The notes beneath the pieces were generated by a model. The model saw only the letters and a list, made by a program, of their open reading frames with translations, had not been told where the DNA came from and did not search any database. Positions 51,501 through 62,048 of a stretch of DNA of 64,000 bases are shown piece by piece. Position 1 is the first letter of the stretch. Each line of letters starts with the position of its first letter. The DNA is from Oreocharis arfaki. Lineage: Eukaryota; Chordata; Aves; Passeriformes; Paramythiidae. The DNA is taken from the NCBI GenBank assembly GCA_013398015.1, contig VZRR01011619.1, forward strand, positions 62,001 to 126,000, written 5' to 3'. A program made the translations under genes and the position numbers.

Positions 51501-53104
51501 ATTCTCTAAATATCACCAAAGATAAAATACTGCTTTCCTGTATTTTCTGTTGAAAATTTATACCTAATCACCTGTATTGGGAGTAATTTATTATTGTGGT
51601 TAGAAATTCAAATTTACCTCAAGGACTTAGCTTTCAAATTATTTTGATATCTATACCTGATCAGGTCTTTCCTTATGCAAAATGTATGATGGCTAGCATT
51701 TTTGGAATGAGGCTGTTTAGAAATCTTTTAAAGTACTAAAGTTTATGACAATCCACAATTTTATAGGAGTGTCTCATTCACGTCTCCAAGTGAAAATTGC
51801 CAGTCTAGATATGCCAACGTAACCTTGAATTTTTTTCTCTAACACTTCTGTACATTATAGAGTCATTTGAATTTTTTTCCTCTCCCATTGGAAGCCTGGA
51901 AAACTCCAAGCAAACTGTGGATGCTTTCATAATCTAAAGAAATAAATCATTAGAATAACAATTATGTCGAATCATCTACCTTGATGCACTTGTACTGAAA
52001 GTATATTCACCACTCTGTCCTTCATTTTATCTGTAGGCAATGTTGAGAAATGCCTCATTGTATGAGGGCAGCTGCAGATTTCTCAGTAAAAACAACCCAA
52101 CACACAACCACATCAGCCCTACCCCCTTCCCTCAGTTCCCTCCTCTGCAGTACCCCACTACCTAGTTCTGCTACCTTGTAGAAAATTAAACTCATAAATT
52201 CGAAAGTCAAAGCACAACAAACCCAACAAATCTGATATCTGGAATGTAACTCCTTTCTGTAGTTTCTCTGGGTTCTTCCTAAAAGATTTTCCATTGCATA
52301 TTATTTGATGGTGTGTTACTGGTTGGGAGCTGGATAAACATTCCAGTAGGATCTAAACACCTAAGCTACATTTAGCCAGATTTTAATGACATGGTAGCCT
52401 TAATTGAAATTAATGCGAGTTAAGTGAAATTCGGCATTTGAAATTCTGCACAAGAACCGTATGTTGACTTCACTGTGACTGTTTACATATTAAGAACACG
52501 TTAATTAGCAAGTGTAACAGAGTAAGACAAATCTACAGGGATAAGATTTTTCTCCTTGATATTTGGTTGTATGATGAGTAGCATGATGTCCTGACCTGTG
52601 TCTAGGGATCTTAAATGGTACAATAATAGGAAAAAGATCATTATTTGGTATTTGTACTGTATTTTTAATAATAATTGTAATTCTCTAATCTGTGAAAAGG
52701 ATTATAGCAAAGAAGAAGGGTTCCTAGTAGAAATAGATAGCAGATGTTCTGCTCAAATACCTTCACAGAAAACTGCAAACTTCACAAATAAAATATAGCC
52801 CTGCAAGAAAAAGTATGCCTTAAATCCTCTCCAGTTCTTTTCAGATCAATGAGGTGGAATTACAGTGTCTACAAGTGCCACAAATTCTGCCATTTCTTAA
52901 GAACTTTTCCTTCTCAATGTAAATTAAGAATTAATTACAATAAATTAATTTTATATGTTAGTACTTGGCAGCAGGGTTATTTTTCCTCACGTTCCATTTT
53001 AATTATGATGAATACTAAATAGATAGGTAAGATTACACATCCAAATAAATAAAGCGGAGAAAATTAGGCTTATATATCCAGTTATTATTCCATTATTTAT
53101 TGGA

Positions 53105-54131
53105 TGCAGAGGGAAACATAGTGACGATTGATGAGGAAAAGGCTGAGATAATTAATGCCTTCTTTGCCTCTATTTTTAATAACAATATCAACTCTTCTGT
53201 GGGTACCTAGCCCCCTGAGCTGGAAGACAAGAATGGGGAGCAGAAATAAGCCCCCTGATCCTGGAAAAAATGGTCAGCGACCTGCTACACCACGTAGACA
53301 CACAGCTGTGTGGGACTGGATGGGATACACCCAAGGGTAGCAAGGGAATTGATTAAAGTACTCACTGAGCCTCCTTCCCTTATGGACCAGCAGTCCTGCC
53401 TAACTGGGGATGTTCTAGTTGACTGGAGGTTTCCAGACAGGACATCTATCAACAAGGAGGGCAGGAAGAAGGATCCAGGAAACTACAGGCCTGACAGTCA
53501 AATGCTGGGTAAGGTCATTGAGCAGATCATGCTGGCATCCTGGCTTTTATCAACAATTGCGTGGCCAGCAGGACCAGGGCAGGGACTGTCCCCCTGTACT
53601 CGGCACTGTTGAGGTTGTGCCTTGAGTCCTGTGTTCAGTTTTGGGCCCCTCACTCACAGAAAGACACTGAGGTGATGGAGTGTGTCCAAAAAAGGGTAAC
53701 AACGCTGGTGAAGAGTCTGGACCGTAAGTTCCATAAGGAGCAGCTGAGGGAGCTGTGGGTGTCTAGCCTGGAGAAAAGGAGGCTGAGAGGAGACCTTACT
53801 GCTCCCTACAACTGTCTGAAAACAGCAATGTGGGAGCAGTCTGCTCTCCCAAGGTAACAAGTGATACAGGAAGAGGAAATGTCCTGAAGACACGCTGGAG
53901 AGGTTCAGATTAGGTATTAGGAAAAAAGTCTTCATGATGGAAGGGTCATCAAGCATTGGAACAGGCAGCCCAGGAAAGTGGTGGAATCACTGGCTCTGGA
54001 GAGTTCAGAAAGCATGTAGGTGTCACACTTCAGTACATGGTTTATTGTTGAACGTAGTGGTGCTCGGTTAATTGTTGTGTCAATGATCTTAAGAGATCTT
54101 TTCCAAACAAAACAATTCTGTGATTCTATTA
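53105..54131 (+). mobile_element. CR1 LINE, internally deleted ORF2 plus 3' end
   Basis: The longest CR1 copy here, antisense to PTPRD. It opens with sequence decoding as the pre-RT part of ORF2 (KAEIINAFFASIF, 53139-53177). The start of the reverse-transcriptase domain follows (DGIHPRVARELI and KDPGNYRP, 53310-53500). The copy then jumps near 53560 directly to the carboxy-terminal region (SRTRAGTVPLYSALLRLCLE, then LEKRRLRGDLTAPYN). The central RT palm, including the catalytic acidic residues, is absent, so an internal deletion of roughly a kilobase or more separates the two halves. The 3' end is the usual AACAATTCTGTGATTCTATT. Stops and frameshifts make it inactive. Confidence 0.9.
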
Positions 54132-55495
54132 AGCCATTTACTCTAGTCAGTATATGACTGTATACAAGTAATTACTTGTTTTAGGCATAAGCTAGACTTT
54201 AAGAACAGTATTTTTTCTTCTCATGTTTCAAAGATTTGTATGTATATCTCTTTTGCTGTAGAACTCCTTAAAACTTTTATGAAAGTGCTGAGTAGCAGAT
54301 GAAAACTCTACCCAGAAACAATGAGCCTACATTAAAATCGTAGCCTCAGAAGGACACTGAATAAAAACTTTCAATTATTTTCATTTTCTGTATTTAAGTT
54401 CTTATGTAGAGAGGTCCCAGAGCACGTCAACAACATTCCCACACTAAGATGAAATTAAACTGGAAGATGTGCTCCTAAAACACACCTAATTTGCCCCTAA
54501 TTTGCTAGGAGCAGTGTACTGGAACAGACTAAAAATGCAAGGCTGGAGCCAAACTCAAGCCTCCAGACTCTTCCCTTTCTACTTCTGCCATGTGCATAAA
54601 GTGTGGGTCTTTAGCCACATTCATTACTGTGCAGATACTCTCCTTCTGGGGCAACATTATTTCAATATACTGTTTTTCACTGTTTAGAAGACCAGGAATT
54701 CACTTAACCCTTTAGTAGAATCTAGTATGTCAACTTCAGCAGCTAATCCTCAGCATCTCAAGCACTTACTTTCCTGCTTTTACGAACTTGAATTCACTAT
54801 CTTTTGTACTCAATGTAGTAAGTTTGACACAAACACGAGGCTCATGAAGATTCAGCACCTTACTAGCATCAGACTCAGTGCAAATATATTGTAATAGAAA
54901 ACAAGTCTACTGGGATATATCTTGAACAAAACAAAGTCAATTTAAGTAAAAGTTGACTCCTACAAAGGTGGTAAAAATACTACTTTAAGTACTTCTCTCT
55001 TGGAGCTTCTTGACTATCAGATTAAACAGCTTTAACAATGATTAATAAAAAAAATAATTCAATTAAGTATTTGGGAGTGTGTTGCTTCTGACCTCAGAAC
55101 TATTGACATATTAATATCCTCCTTGACCATAATATATAGCCTTATTTTCAAAGACAAGACCATTTATCTAGTTATGTATTTCTCTTCTGTATTGTACATT
55201 TGCAAACCAGTGGATCTCAGAATGATGTTAATATATTACCTGATAATGCAGTAGATAAAAGGGAAGCTTATTTACAAAGAAGTGTCCATTAAAATATCAT
55301 TAATAAACAGAGGGATGTAAATTTCCCAGTATAGGTTTAACTTGGAATTTTAGCACATAAAACACATCCATTCAGCATATGTGTCTTTGGGCGGTTCTTT
55401 ACAAAACTTCTGTTTCATGCAGGCTTTTCTTTTAAATAAAGAAATTACAGAATTATTTCCAAAGCTAACAAAGAAATACATTTTGCACAAAAGAA

Positions 55496-55532
55496 CCCCA
55501 CAAAAACCCCACAAAAAACCCCCAAACCCCCC
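55496..55532 (-). promoter_or_regulatory. G-run cluster in the pre-mRNA, potential G-quadruplex
   Basis: On the plus strand there are four C runs (55496-55499, 55507-55510, 55519-55523, 55527-55532). On the transcript strand these are G runs of 6, 5, 4 and 4 with spacers of 3, 8 and 7. That satisfies a relaxed G-quadruplex pattern. The cluster begins about 105 nt after the donor of the juxtamembrane exon. G runs just past donors are known binding sites for hnRNP H/F that promote exon inclusion. The role here is inferred. Confidence 0.6.
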
Positions 55533-55636
55533 AGTCAAAATACATATTTCCAAACAATCAATCTTTCTTTTCTGTAACAGCATCAGTAATCAGCCTGTGA
55601 CCACAGAGCTCTCAGTGAGTTATTATTGTCTCTTAC

Positions 55637-55749
55637 CCGGAGTTTGAAAGTTAAGGCGTCGCAGCTCCACTGGATCTGTGGGATGGTGAGAGGGGACCTC
55701 CTTGCTGTTGGGTATGCTGCTCTTTCTAGAATCAGATTCAGCCCTCTTC
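55637..55749 (-). CDS. PTPRD: PTPRD exon: cytoplasmic juxtamembrane region
   Basis: Internal exon of 113 nt: one base completing the split codon, 37 codons, and one base (G) of the next. The acceptor is CCATGCAG and the donor G|GTAAGA. It encodes the basic, Ser-rich segment just inside the membrane: KRAESDSRKSS, then IPNSKEVPSHHPTDPVE, ending LRRLNFQTP. This segment links the transmembrane helix to the D1 wedge. It is the region that best separates the three LAR-family paralogues, and the wording fits PTPRD rather than PTPRS or PTPRF as I remember them. Several Ser residues lie near basic residues and could be phosphorylated, but this is not demonstrable from sequence. A run of four G tracts lies about 105 nt beyond its donor. 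Confidence 0.95.
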
Positions 55750-58101
55750 CTGCATGGAGAAGGTGAATACACATAAACAGAAGACAGACATGTCAGCTTG
55801 ACAAAGGTGCCTGAGTGTTTAGCATTATATTCTGACGGTAAGATGTTTCTTTCTGGAAAAATACTTGGTCCAAAGTAAAGGTACTATAACTATGCATGGT
55901 GGGTAGGAAAACCTACAATTTGAAATGGCGAAATGGTCAGAGAGAAAATAGCTGCATTCTGCCCTAAATTGATCCTCCATCCTAATACTTTACTATTATA
56001 ACATTAAACTTATAAAAATTCTGACAATTCTCTATTTTGAATGCTATCTAGCTATACTTTTATAAAAAAGTAGCCAGCTCTTCCACTAGAACACCCCAAG
56101 TCATTGCAATTAAATATTTCTTATTTTCTACACAGAGCTCTGCATTATTATAAAAAACGCCCATGCATTCTTCAGGTATTTTTAATATGAGAGAGAACAG
56201 TACAGAAGACACCTATTCCAGAAGACATCTAGTCTTTTCACTTTCTAGGAAGTAAGAATTTTCTCTGTTAGCTTTCATGTCTGTAAGAGCTGTACTATGC
56301 AATCTTCATATGTCTGATCACGTCTACATATATTCAAGGCTTAGATCTGTATGAATATTTCTAACCAAATTAAGACTTTCACTGCAAAGGAAGGAAAATA
56401 AAACAAAAAAAAAATTGAAAGAATTAAAGAGAAAGAAAGTTGTCTATGTTTCCCTTTCTGTAGAGAGAAGCAGATTCCATGTGTGTTCTGACTGACATTT
56501 TTGTTAAAATCGACTCCCATTTTCTGTATGTATCATTATCTGATGTAAAACATGGAGAACCATGTTATATGAAGAGTAACCACTCTGCATTTTTATACAG
56601 AAAGTGGGATCTTCACTAGTTATCTGTGGGGTCCTGACTGAAAACACAATGTGGCTGATATTTTTTATTTAATATAAAATCAAGAAGCAAACAGAGGAAG
56701 AGTTATGTCGAGAAAACAGAACTGAGATTATTTTAAGGGTAATGACAGCAGAATGTTTTCCAGGTGCCCAATATTTATGTTAACATGATGCTATTTTTTT
56801 TCTAATTGACTCACAATGTGACAATGCTGAATCGGATTACTCCAGTCAATTTCTTGCTGCTCTTGAAATAATGAAGACCAGGTGACATACAGTGAGATTT
56901 CGAAAGTTATGCAAAAAAGCCAAACAGCAAGACCATTGCATGAATTTTCTTAAAGTCACTAGTCCTATGGTTTTATTGAAAAAAGTAAAAATATTTTACT
57001 TTAAAAACTAGTCCTATGGTTTTATTGAAAAAAACTAAAAATGTGTGGCTGTAAAAACACTCCATCTGTTCTCCAGTAAATACCTTAACATATGTATTAA
57101 CTTCTCTTTAGTGAAGTAATAAAAATTTAAATTGCATTATTCTGTTTTTAATCTTTTTTTCCATAAAACTATTCTGCATAAACTCATTTGAGATTCCTTT
57201 CTTTTGGTTTTGACTATTCCAAACTCCTATCACAGTAGCACAATGCCCTGGTGCTCTTTCTTCTCACTAAAGATGTGTGATGTAGCTTTCAAGAAGTCTT
57301 TTAATGTATTATTTCCTTCTCGTTATGTCTAAGAGTCTAAAGTCTCCTTAAGTTTCTGAAACTGTCCAGGGACAACCTTCATTTAACTTTTTTCCACTTG
57401 AAAGTTAATGCCAGGCTACAATTTCATATTAATCTAATAAAAGCACTAAAATCTCTTCTAATCATGTATCTGAATATTTTGAATACTTCTAGAATAACAG
57501 AATGGCTTATTATGTATTATTTATTGGAGGATCATTCTCGTTTTTTTTATCTCTCCAGCCTATAGAAGACATTACAATTCTTCCAGATTGTCCAATGATT
57601 TTGAGACAGGCGGGGGAAAAAATTCCACAAAGGACAAATGATATCACTGTATCACTTTCACTTGTAGAACTGTAAGTCAGCATTGAGTTTATGTGTAGGG
57701 AGCATTACAAAGATTCAGAGCAGTAACATTTCAACTACAACCATGTATTCCTTCAAGAACTTTGGTTATTGTGTACAGCCACTGATTCCACTTCACTAAA
57801 ACATAAATAAAACCATAGGAGCATTGTAGAGCTCTGCTATCTCTTGAAAATTTACCTCATGGAGACACAAAAAACCCCCCCAAAACAAACCAGTGAAACT
57901 TTCCTGCTTGTATTTCATTACTTTCCAGTGCTGTAAATAACACGGCAAATCCTGCAGTTGCCCTCATACTGATAGATTACTGCCTACATTCACTTAAGAC
58001 TGACAGATGCTTTGTCTTAGATCATTATCATGATGACTTCTTTTTTCTCTTTTTTCTCCATTTCTGTATTAAATGAAGAGTGATTATTTTTCACTTCTCA
58101 C
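55750..58101 (-). other. PTPRD: PTPRD intron between microexon and juxtamembrane exon, 2.35 kb
   Basis: Intron downstream of the microexon on the transcript. It carries a 49-bp tandem duplication (56958-57055). Just past the microexon donor the transcript is purine-rich (GTGAGAAGTGAAAAATAATC, then GGAGAAAAAAGAG). No other exon was seen. Confidence 0.85.
56958..57055 (+). repeat. 49-bp tandem duplication
   Basis: ACTAGTCCTATGGTTTTATT plus a following A-rich half recurs after exactly 49 bases. The first 27 bases of the two units are identical, and the second halves have diverged. It lies in the intron just downstream of the microexon on the transcript. Confidence 0.92.
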
Positions 58102-58113
58102 CTGTCAGGTTTA
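58102..58113 (-). CDS. PTPRD: PTPRD 12-nt juxtamembrane microexon (alternative)
   Basis: A 12-nt exon read on the minus strand as TAAACCTGACAG, bordered by GAGCAG (acceptor) and GTGAGAAG (donor). It lies in the intron between the transmembrane exon and the juxtamembrane exon. Spliced in, the split codons read AGT AAA CCT GAC AGG (Ser-Lys-Pro-Asp-Arg). Skipped, the junction reads AGG (Arg). Inclusion therefore adds exactly four residues without changing frame. I recall Ser-Lys-Pro-Asp-Arg-Lys-Arg at this point in mammalian PTPRD, and a similar Lys-Pro-Asp in PTPRS; neither was checked here. Upstream on the transcript is a pyrimidine tract (CCTTTTCTTCCCTC), a TTTGCTGC element about 16-23 nt before the exon, then a purine-rich gap to the AG. 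That layout is typical of neuronal microexons activated by SRRM4 (nSR100). Regulation is inferred. Confidence 0.85.
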
Positions 58114-58494
58114 CTGCTCCATTTTAATGCAGCAAAGAGGGAAGAAAAGGTGAAATGTTAGTTGACCAGCGGCACGGAGGATAAGCATGAAAACAGGAGA
58201 TACAAGAAATTTTGATTTGTAGTAAAGATATATAGCTAAACAAATTAAGAAATGACAGCTCATCAAAATATTCAATGCTTAGAAATCATAGAATTAATGG
58301 AGGACACAAGGTCACATCCAAAGAGAATCTTCTGTTGAAAAATACACCTCTTTTAAACACTATCTGCCAAGAAATGAGACTTAAAATTTTAGCCAGTAGA
58401 TAATGGAGAATAGGTGTTTAATTTGAGCCATGAAAGTAATGTTAACATTACATTGAAAAATTACATCTCACTGAGATGTAGCTCCCTCTTACAT

Positions 58495-58610
58495 TCTAGA
58501 GAGAAGAAAGATAAGAGGAGGGAGAAGAGGAAAAATGAAAGTGGAGGGCAGACCAGAATGGGAAGGAGAGAAAGGGAGAAGAGGAAGAGAAAAGAAAGTG
58601 AGAACAAAGT
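58495..58610 (+). repeat. Polypurine tract (pyrimidine-rich in the pre-mRNA)
   Basis: About 115 bases of G and A with few interruptions, such as AGATAAGAGGAGGGAGAAGA. In the transcript it is a long CU-rich tract roughly 380-500 nt upstream of the microexon. Confidence 0.85.
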
Positions 58611-59149
58611 TAGATACATGACACACAAGAGTTGTTCTAAATTAAAAAAAACAATAAATGAAAATTTCTAAAACTATTTTACAAAACCAGGTAATAAAAT
58701 AACAAGAAATTTTTAACAGTACCCCAGAAAGCAAGGGAACCATAAATCTTTTTCCAATGAAATATTACACGCCTTTTTAGATTTAGAATGAATGTCATGT
58801 ACTAGAGGTCTACAGTGATCTGTATAGATCTGTAGTGACCTATGATCTACAAAGATCAGGTAAATAGGAAAAATAATTTATTAGCTCTCACCAACATGTT
58901 CTGTTATGCACACACACTGTAAATACAGTGTTAATCTTTCTGCATGTTGATCATAATAAACAGGGGTTCTACAAACATTTAATAGCTTGTATTCTGAAAT
59001 GACCAGATTACACACATTATGAAAGTCTTTGAAATGCTTCATCATCACTTAAGATTTCTCTTTGTCCCGTTTTGCATTGCTGTTCTTTTTTTTTTATATC
59101 TTGGTGTTTTCTCTCTTAGAAGCATGTTTCTTTTTATATCTCAAGATTC

Positions 59150-59730
59150 AGCAGGGGACCAGCAGATCAAAGGAGGTGATTCTGCCCCACTACTCCACAC
59201 TGGTGAGACCCCACCTGCAGTGCTGCACCCAGTATTGGGGTCATCAGTACAAAAAATACCTGGATCCGTAGGAGTAGGTCCAGAGAAGGGTAACAAAAAT
59301 GATCAGGGAGATGGAACAGGAAAGGCTGAGAGAGCAGGGATTGCTCAGCCTGGAAAAGAGAAGGCTTTGGGAGACCTTACTGCAGCCTTCCAGTACTGAA
59401 AGAGAGCTTATAAGAAGGATGAGAGCAGGTTTTTGTAATAGAGCCCATAATGACAGGACAAGGAGTAATGGTTTTAAAGTGAAAGAAGGTAGATTCAGAC
59501 TAGCTAGAAGGAAGAAATTTTTTATTATCAGGGCTATGAAACACTAATTAACTAGATTCCCCAGAGACATGATGGATGCTCCATCCCTGGATACTTTCAA
59601 GGTCTGTGAACGGGGCTCTGAGAAACCCGACCTAGTTGAAGATGTCCCTGCTCATTGCAGGGGGTTGGACTAGATGACCTTTAAAGGTCCCTTCCAACCC
59701 AAACTACTCTCTGATGCTATAATTCAGAGT
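59150..59730 (+). mobile_element. CR1 LINE 3' fragment, relatively well preserved
   Basis: The plus strand reads through the carboxy-terminal part of CR1 ORF2: EVILPHYSTLVRPHLQCC, then LSLEKRRLWETLLQPS in a shifted frame, then NDRTRSNGFKVKEGRFRLAR. It ends in the conserved tail GGGTTGGACTAGATGACCTT and TTAAAGGTCCCTTCCAACCC. It closely follows the CR1 consensus I remember, so it is younger than the other copies, but it still has frameshifts. It lies in the intron upstream of the PTPRD microexon, antisense to the gene. Confidence 0.92.
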
Positions 59731-60202
59731 GCCAGAGTTACTATGTTCGAAAGATTTAAGTTCAGGCTACAGTCTTCTGAACCAAATCAAAAAGCTGCAC
59801 TTCATAAAACAAACAACACAGTGTCTGTCAAGATGGCTTTAGCTTCTCTTCCTTAGAAATGGAAAAGCCTACAATGAGGAACCTTTTACTCTTCATCAGT
59901 GGAAAACTGAAATTAGGGAATTGGTGATTTCTTAGAAACTAGGAGGAATAGCCACATAAATTCATTTGTTAAGAAAAAAAGAGAAAAATAAATCCAAAAC
60001 CCAAGAACAGGATGACAGGATGCTTTATGGGGACATTCACTCTTCTTTCCAGTTTGTCCATTTCTGAGAAATACCACACAATTTCTAGAGCTCTTTAACA
60101 TTTACTAACTAAGTTCCTAATCAACTAAATCCTATGTAATTGAACATGTATCACACACTGAAGTATATGTAAACTGTGACTCAAGCAGACCTCCTAATGG
60201 TA

Positions 60203-60250
60203 AGGTATTTCATCTAGGACATACACAGGTATTTCATCTAGGACATACAC
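60203..60250 (+). repeat. Perfect 24-bp tandem duplication
   Basis: AGGTATTTCATCTAGGACAT followed by ACAC occurs twice with no mismatch and no gap (60203-60226 and 60227-60250). The identity indicates a recent event, and it may be polymorphic in copy number. Confidence 0.97.
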
Positions 60251-60589
60251 CATCTATCTAGCTTGGTTTGCTCGTTTGAGATTTTGGATATAAATCTCAC
60301 TATGCTGTATAAGATACTCCATGTTTGAACAAAGAAAAGGTTTCTTTTCTTGTCCACAAGAAAATGGCCAAAAAGGAAGTGAGATTTATCTAATTTACTT
60401 GGATCTCTTGATCTGATTGTTTATAAAGTTTAATAGATGGAAAGATCTGCTCCAAAATAGGTGTCTCCCTTTACTACATCTGCAGGGTGGTTTCACTGCT
60501 ACAAGGACAGAGAACACTGAACTGGTTAATGGCCAAGTCAGTTCCATTTGCCAAGACACAGTCAATGGCAACTCAGGAAAAAATAGTTT

Positions 60590-60773
60590 TTATTGTGAGG
60601 ATAGCAGAATATGGGAACAGGTTGCCCAGAAAGGTCGTTGAGTTTCCATTCTTAGCTATACAAAACTTGCCTGGATATCTCTCTGAGCAAACTGCTGCAG
60701 GTGGCCATGCTCTGAACAGGGCTGGGATGAGGCAAACTCCAGAGGTGTGGCCCTTTGATTCTGTGAATCTGTG
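60590..60773 (+). mobile_element. CR1 LINE 3' end fragment
   Basis: Plus-strand sequence GGGAACAGGTTGCCCAGAAA, then CTGAGCAAACTGCTGCAGGT, ending GATTCTGTGAATCTGTG. This is the 3' end of a CR1 in which the element's terminal octamer repeat is visible. The left limit is uncertain; degraded CR1 may extend to about 60480. Confidence 0.8.
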
Positions 60774-62032
60774 AGCTCTTCTGCACACAGTACATTTATT
60801 AATTGGCCTCATCTGTGCTGGCTATTATATCGGTAGTATGTCTGATTACAAAAAAAGGTACTCTTCAGTATTTTTCCCATCTATCACTGCTACTTACTAA
60901 GCTGCAATGACCTTTTGGCTATATTCTAATATATTTTCCAAAAACCTATCGATGAAGTATCTTTGCTTTCAGATTTTAAGAAGAGTAAATGCAGAGGCAA
61001 TAACCTTTATACAAGTTAGCAACAAATAATAAAGAGTTCAAACATGCATCCCTTGTCTTTGTCACTGTTAAATATACTTCAAATCAACCCATGCAACTTA
61101 TCCACACTATCTAATAATACCTGTTTTAAAGAAGGGCAAGACTTCTCCCCATAAAATTATTCTTCTGGAAACTGCAGTCATAATTTCTCTGTGATTGTAA
61201 TTAAAATGTATAAGTAGTATTGTAAATCATGAGCTCAGTGGTCCAAGTCTGTTCTCAAAGGTTTCTTTGGACAAAGGGAATTAAGGATAGTTGACCTTTA
61301 TTTGAGTTACTGCTCTTTGCACTTCAGAAGACACTGTCATTTCTTGGTCATCCTCTTTGCACTGCACATCCTTCAACAACATCCTCTTCAAGACTTTTTG
61401 CATATATGTTCTTAATTAGACTGATGCCCTCTACTTTCATTTTCTTTTCTCACTATCATACTTGTTGCACTTATAACCCAATATATTCTAGAAATATACT
61501 TATAAAATTTCTGTATCCACAAAAATTGCTTGTTTGCCTGGTTTTTTTAAACATATTTTTCCCATCTAACTCCTTTAGCCACAGTAAATCCATTTAACTC
61601 CGAAATTAAATTTCACTGTTTTCTCAAAGCAATATGTTAAATATCCCAACTGTCTTGTCACTGCTCTTCTACAGTCAGTAAGTCTATCAAAATCCAGCAG
61701 TAAGCTTGCATTCAGGTTACATACTCTTGAAAAAAAAATCCAATTATATACTACATTTTTACAGAAATGAAAGCTCATAGAGGACCACAGGCAGCTAAAA
61801 CTGCAGTCATAATTTCTCAGAGGTAATTTGCCAAATCAGTGCTGTTTAACAAATTAGAGTAAATAGCTGAAAATAGAAAAATAAATAAATACATATGGAC
61901 ATTTGCCCGAACAGTTCTAGTACAAGTAGTAAATAACAGATGGAAAATATGTCCCCCATTCTCAGTGAATGACAATCTCTTCACACTACTAATGAACAAA
62001 TTTTACCTGCTCATATGTGGAATATTGCCTTC

Positions 62033-62048
62033 TTTTTTTTTTTTTTTT
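62033..62048 (+). repeat. T16 homopolymer
   Basis: Sixteen consecutive T. This could be a degraded poly(A) tail of a minus-strand retrocopy, but no retrocopy body is recognisable beside it. Confidence 0.95.

Larger units (their letters stand above)
45583..55636 (-). other. PTPRD: PTPRD intron, 10.1 kb
   Basis: Mostly unclassifiable AT-rich sequence. It includes an internally deleted CR1 LINE (53105-54131), and near its transcript-5' end a C-rich tract on the plus strand (55496-55532) that is G-rich in the pre-mRNA. Confidence 0.92.

Noticed and set aside
53310..53857. Overlapping plus-strand open frames with RT-like peptides
   Set aside because: They are fragments of a dead CR1 LINE with shifted frames, so they are recorded as a mobile element rather than genes.
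58283..58320. AATCATAGAATTAATGGAGG, possible CR1 terminus
   Set aside because: Only the first dozen bases resemble a CR1 tail and the expected TTGGAAGGGACC block is missing.
58801..58860. Degenerate GATCTGTA/GATCTAC cluster with partial dyad symmetry
   Set aside because: Repeats are short and imperfect with no regular period, consistent with chance in AT-rich DNA.
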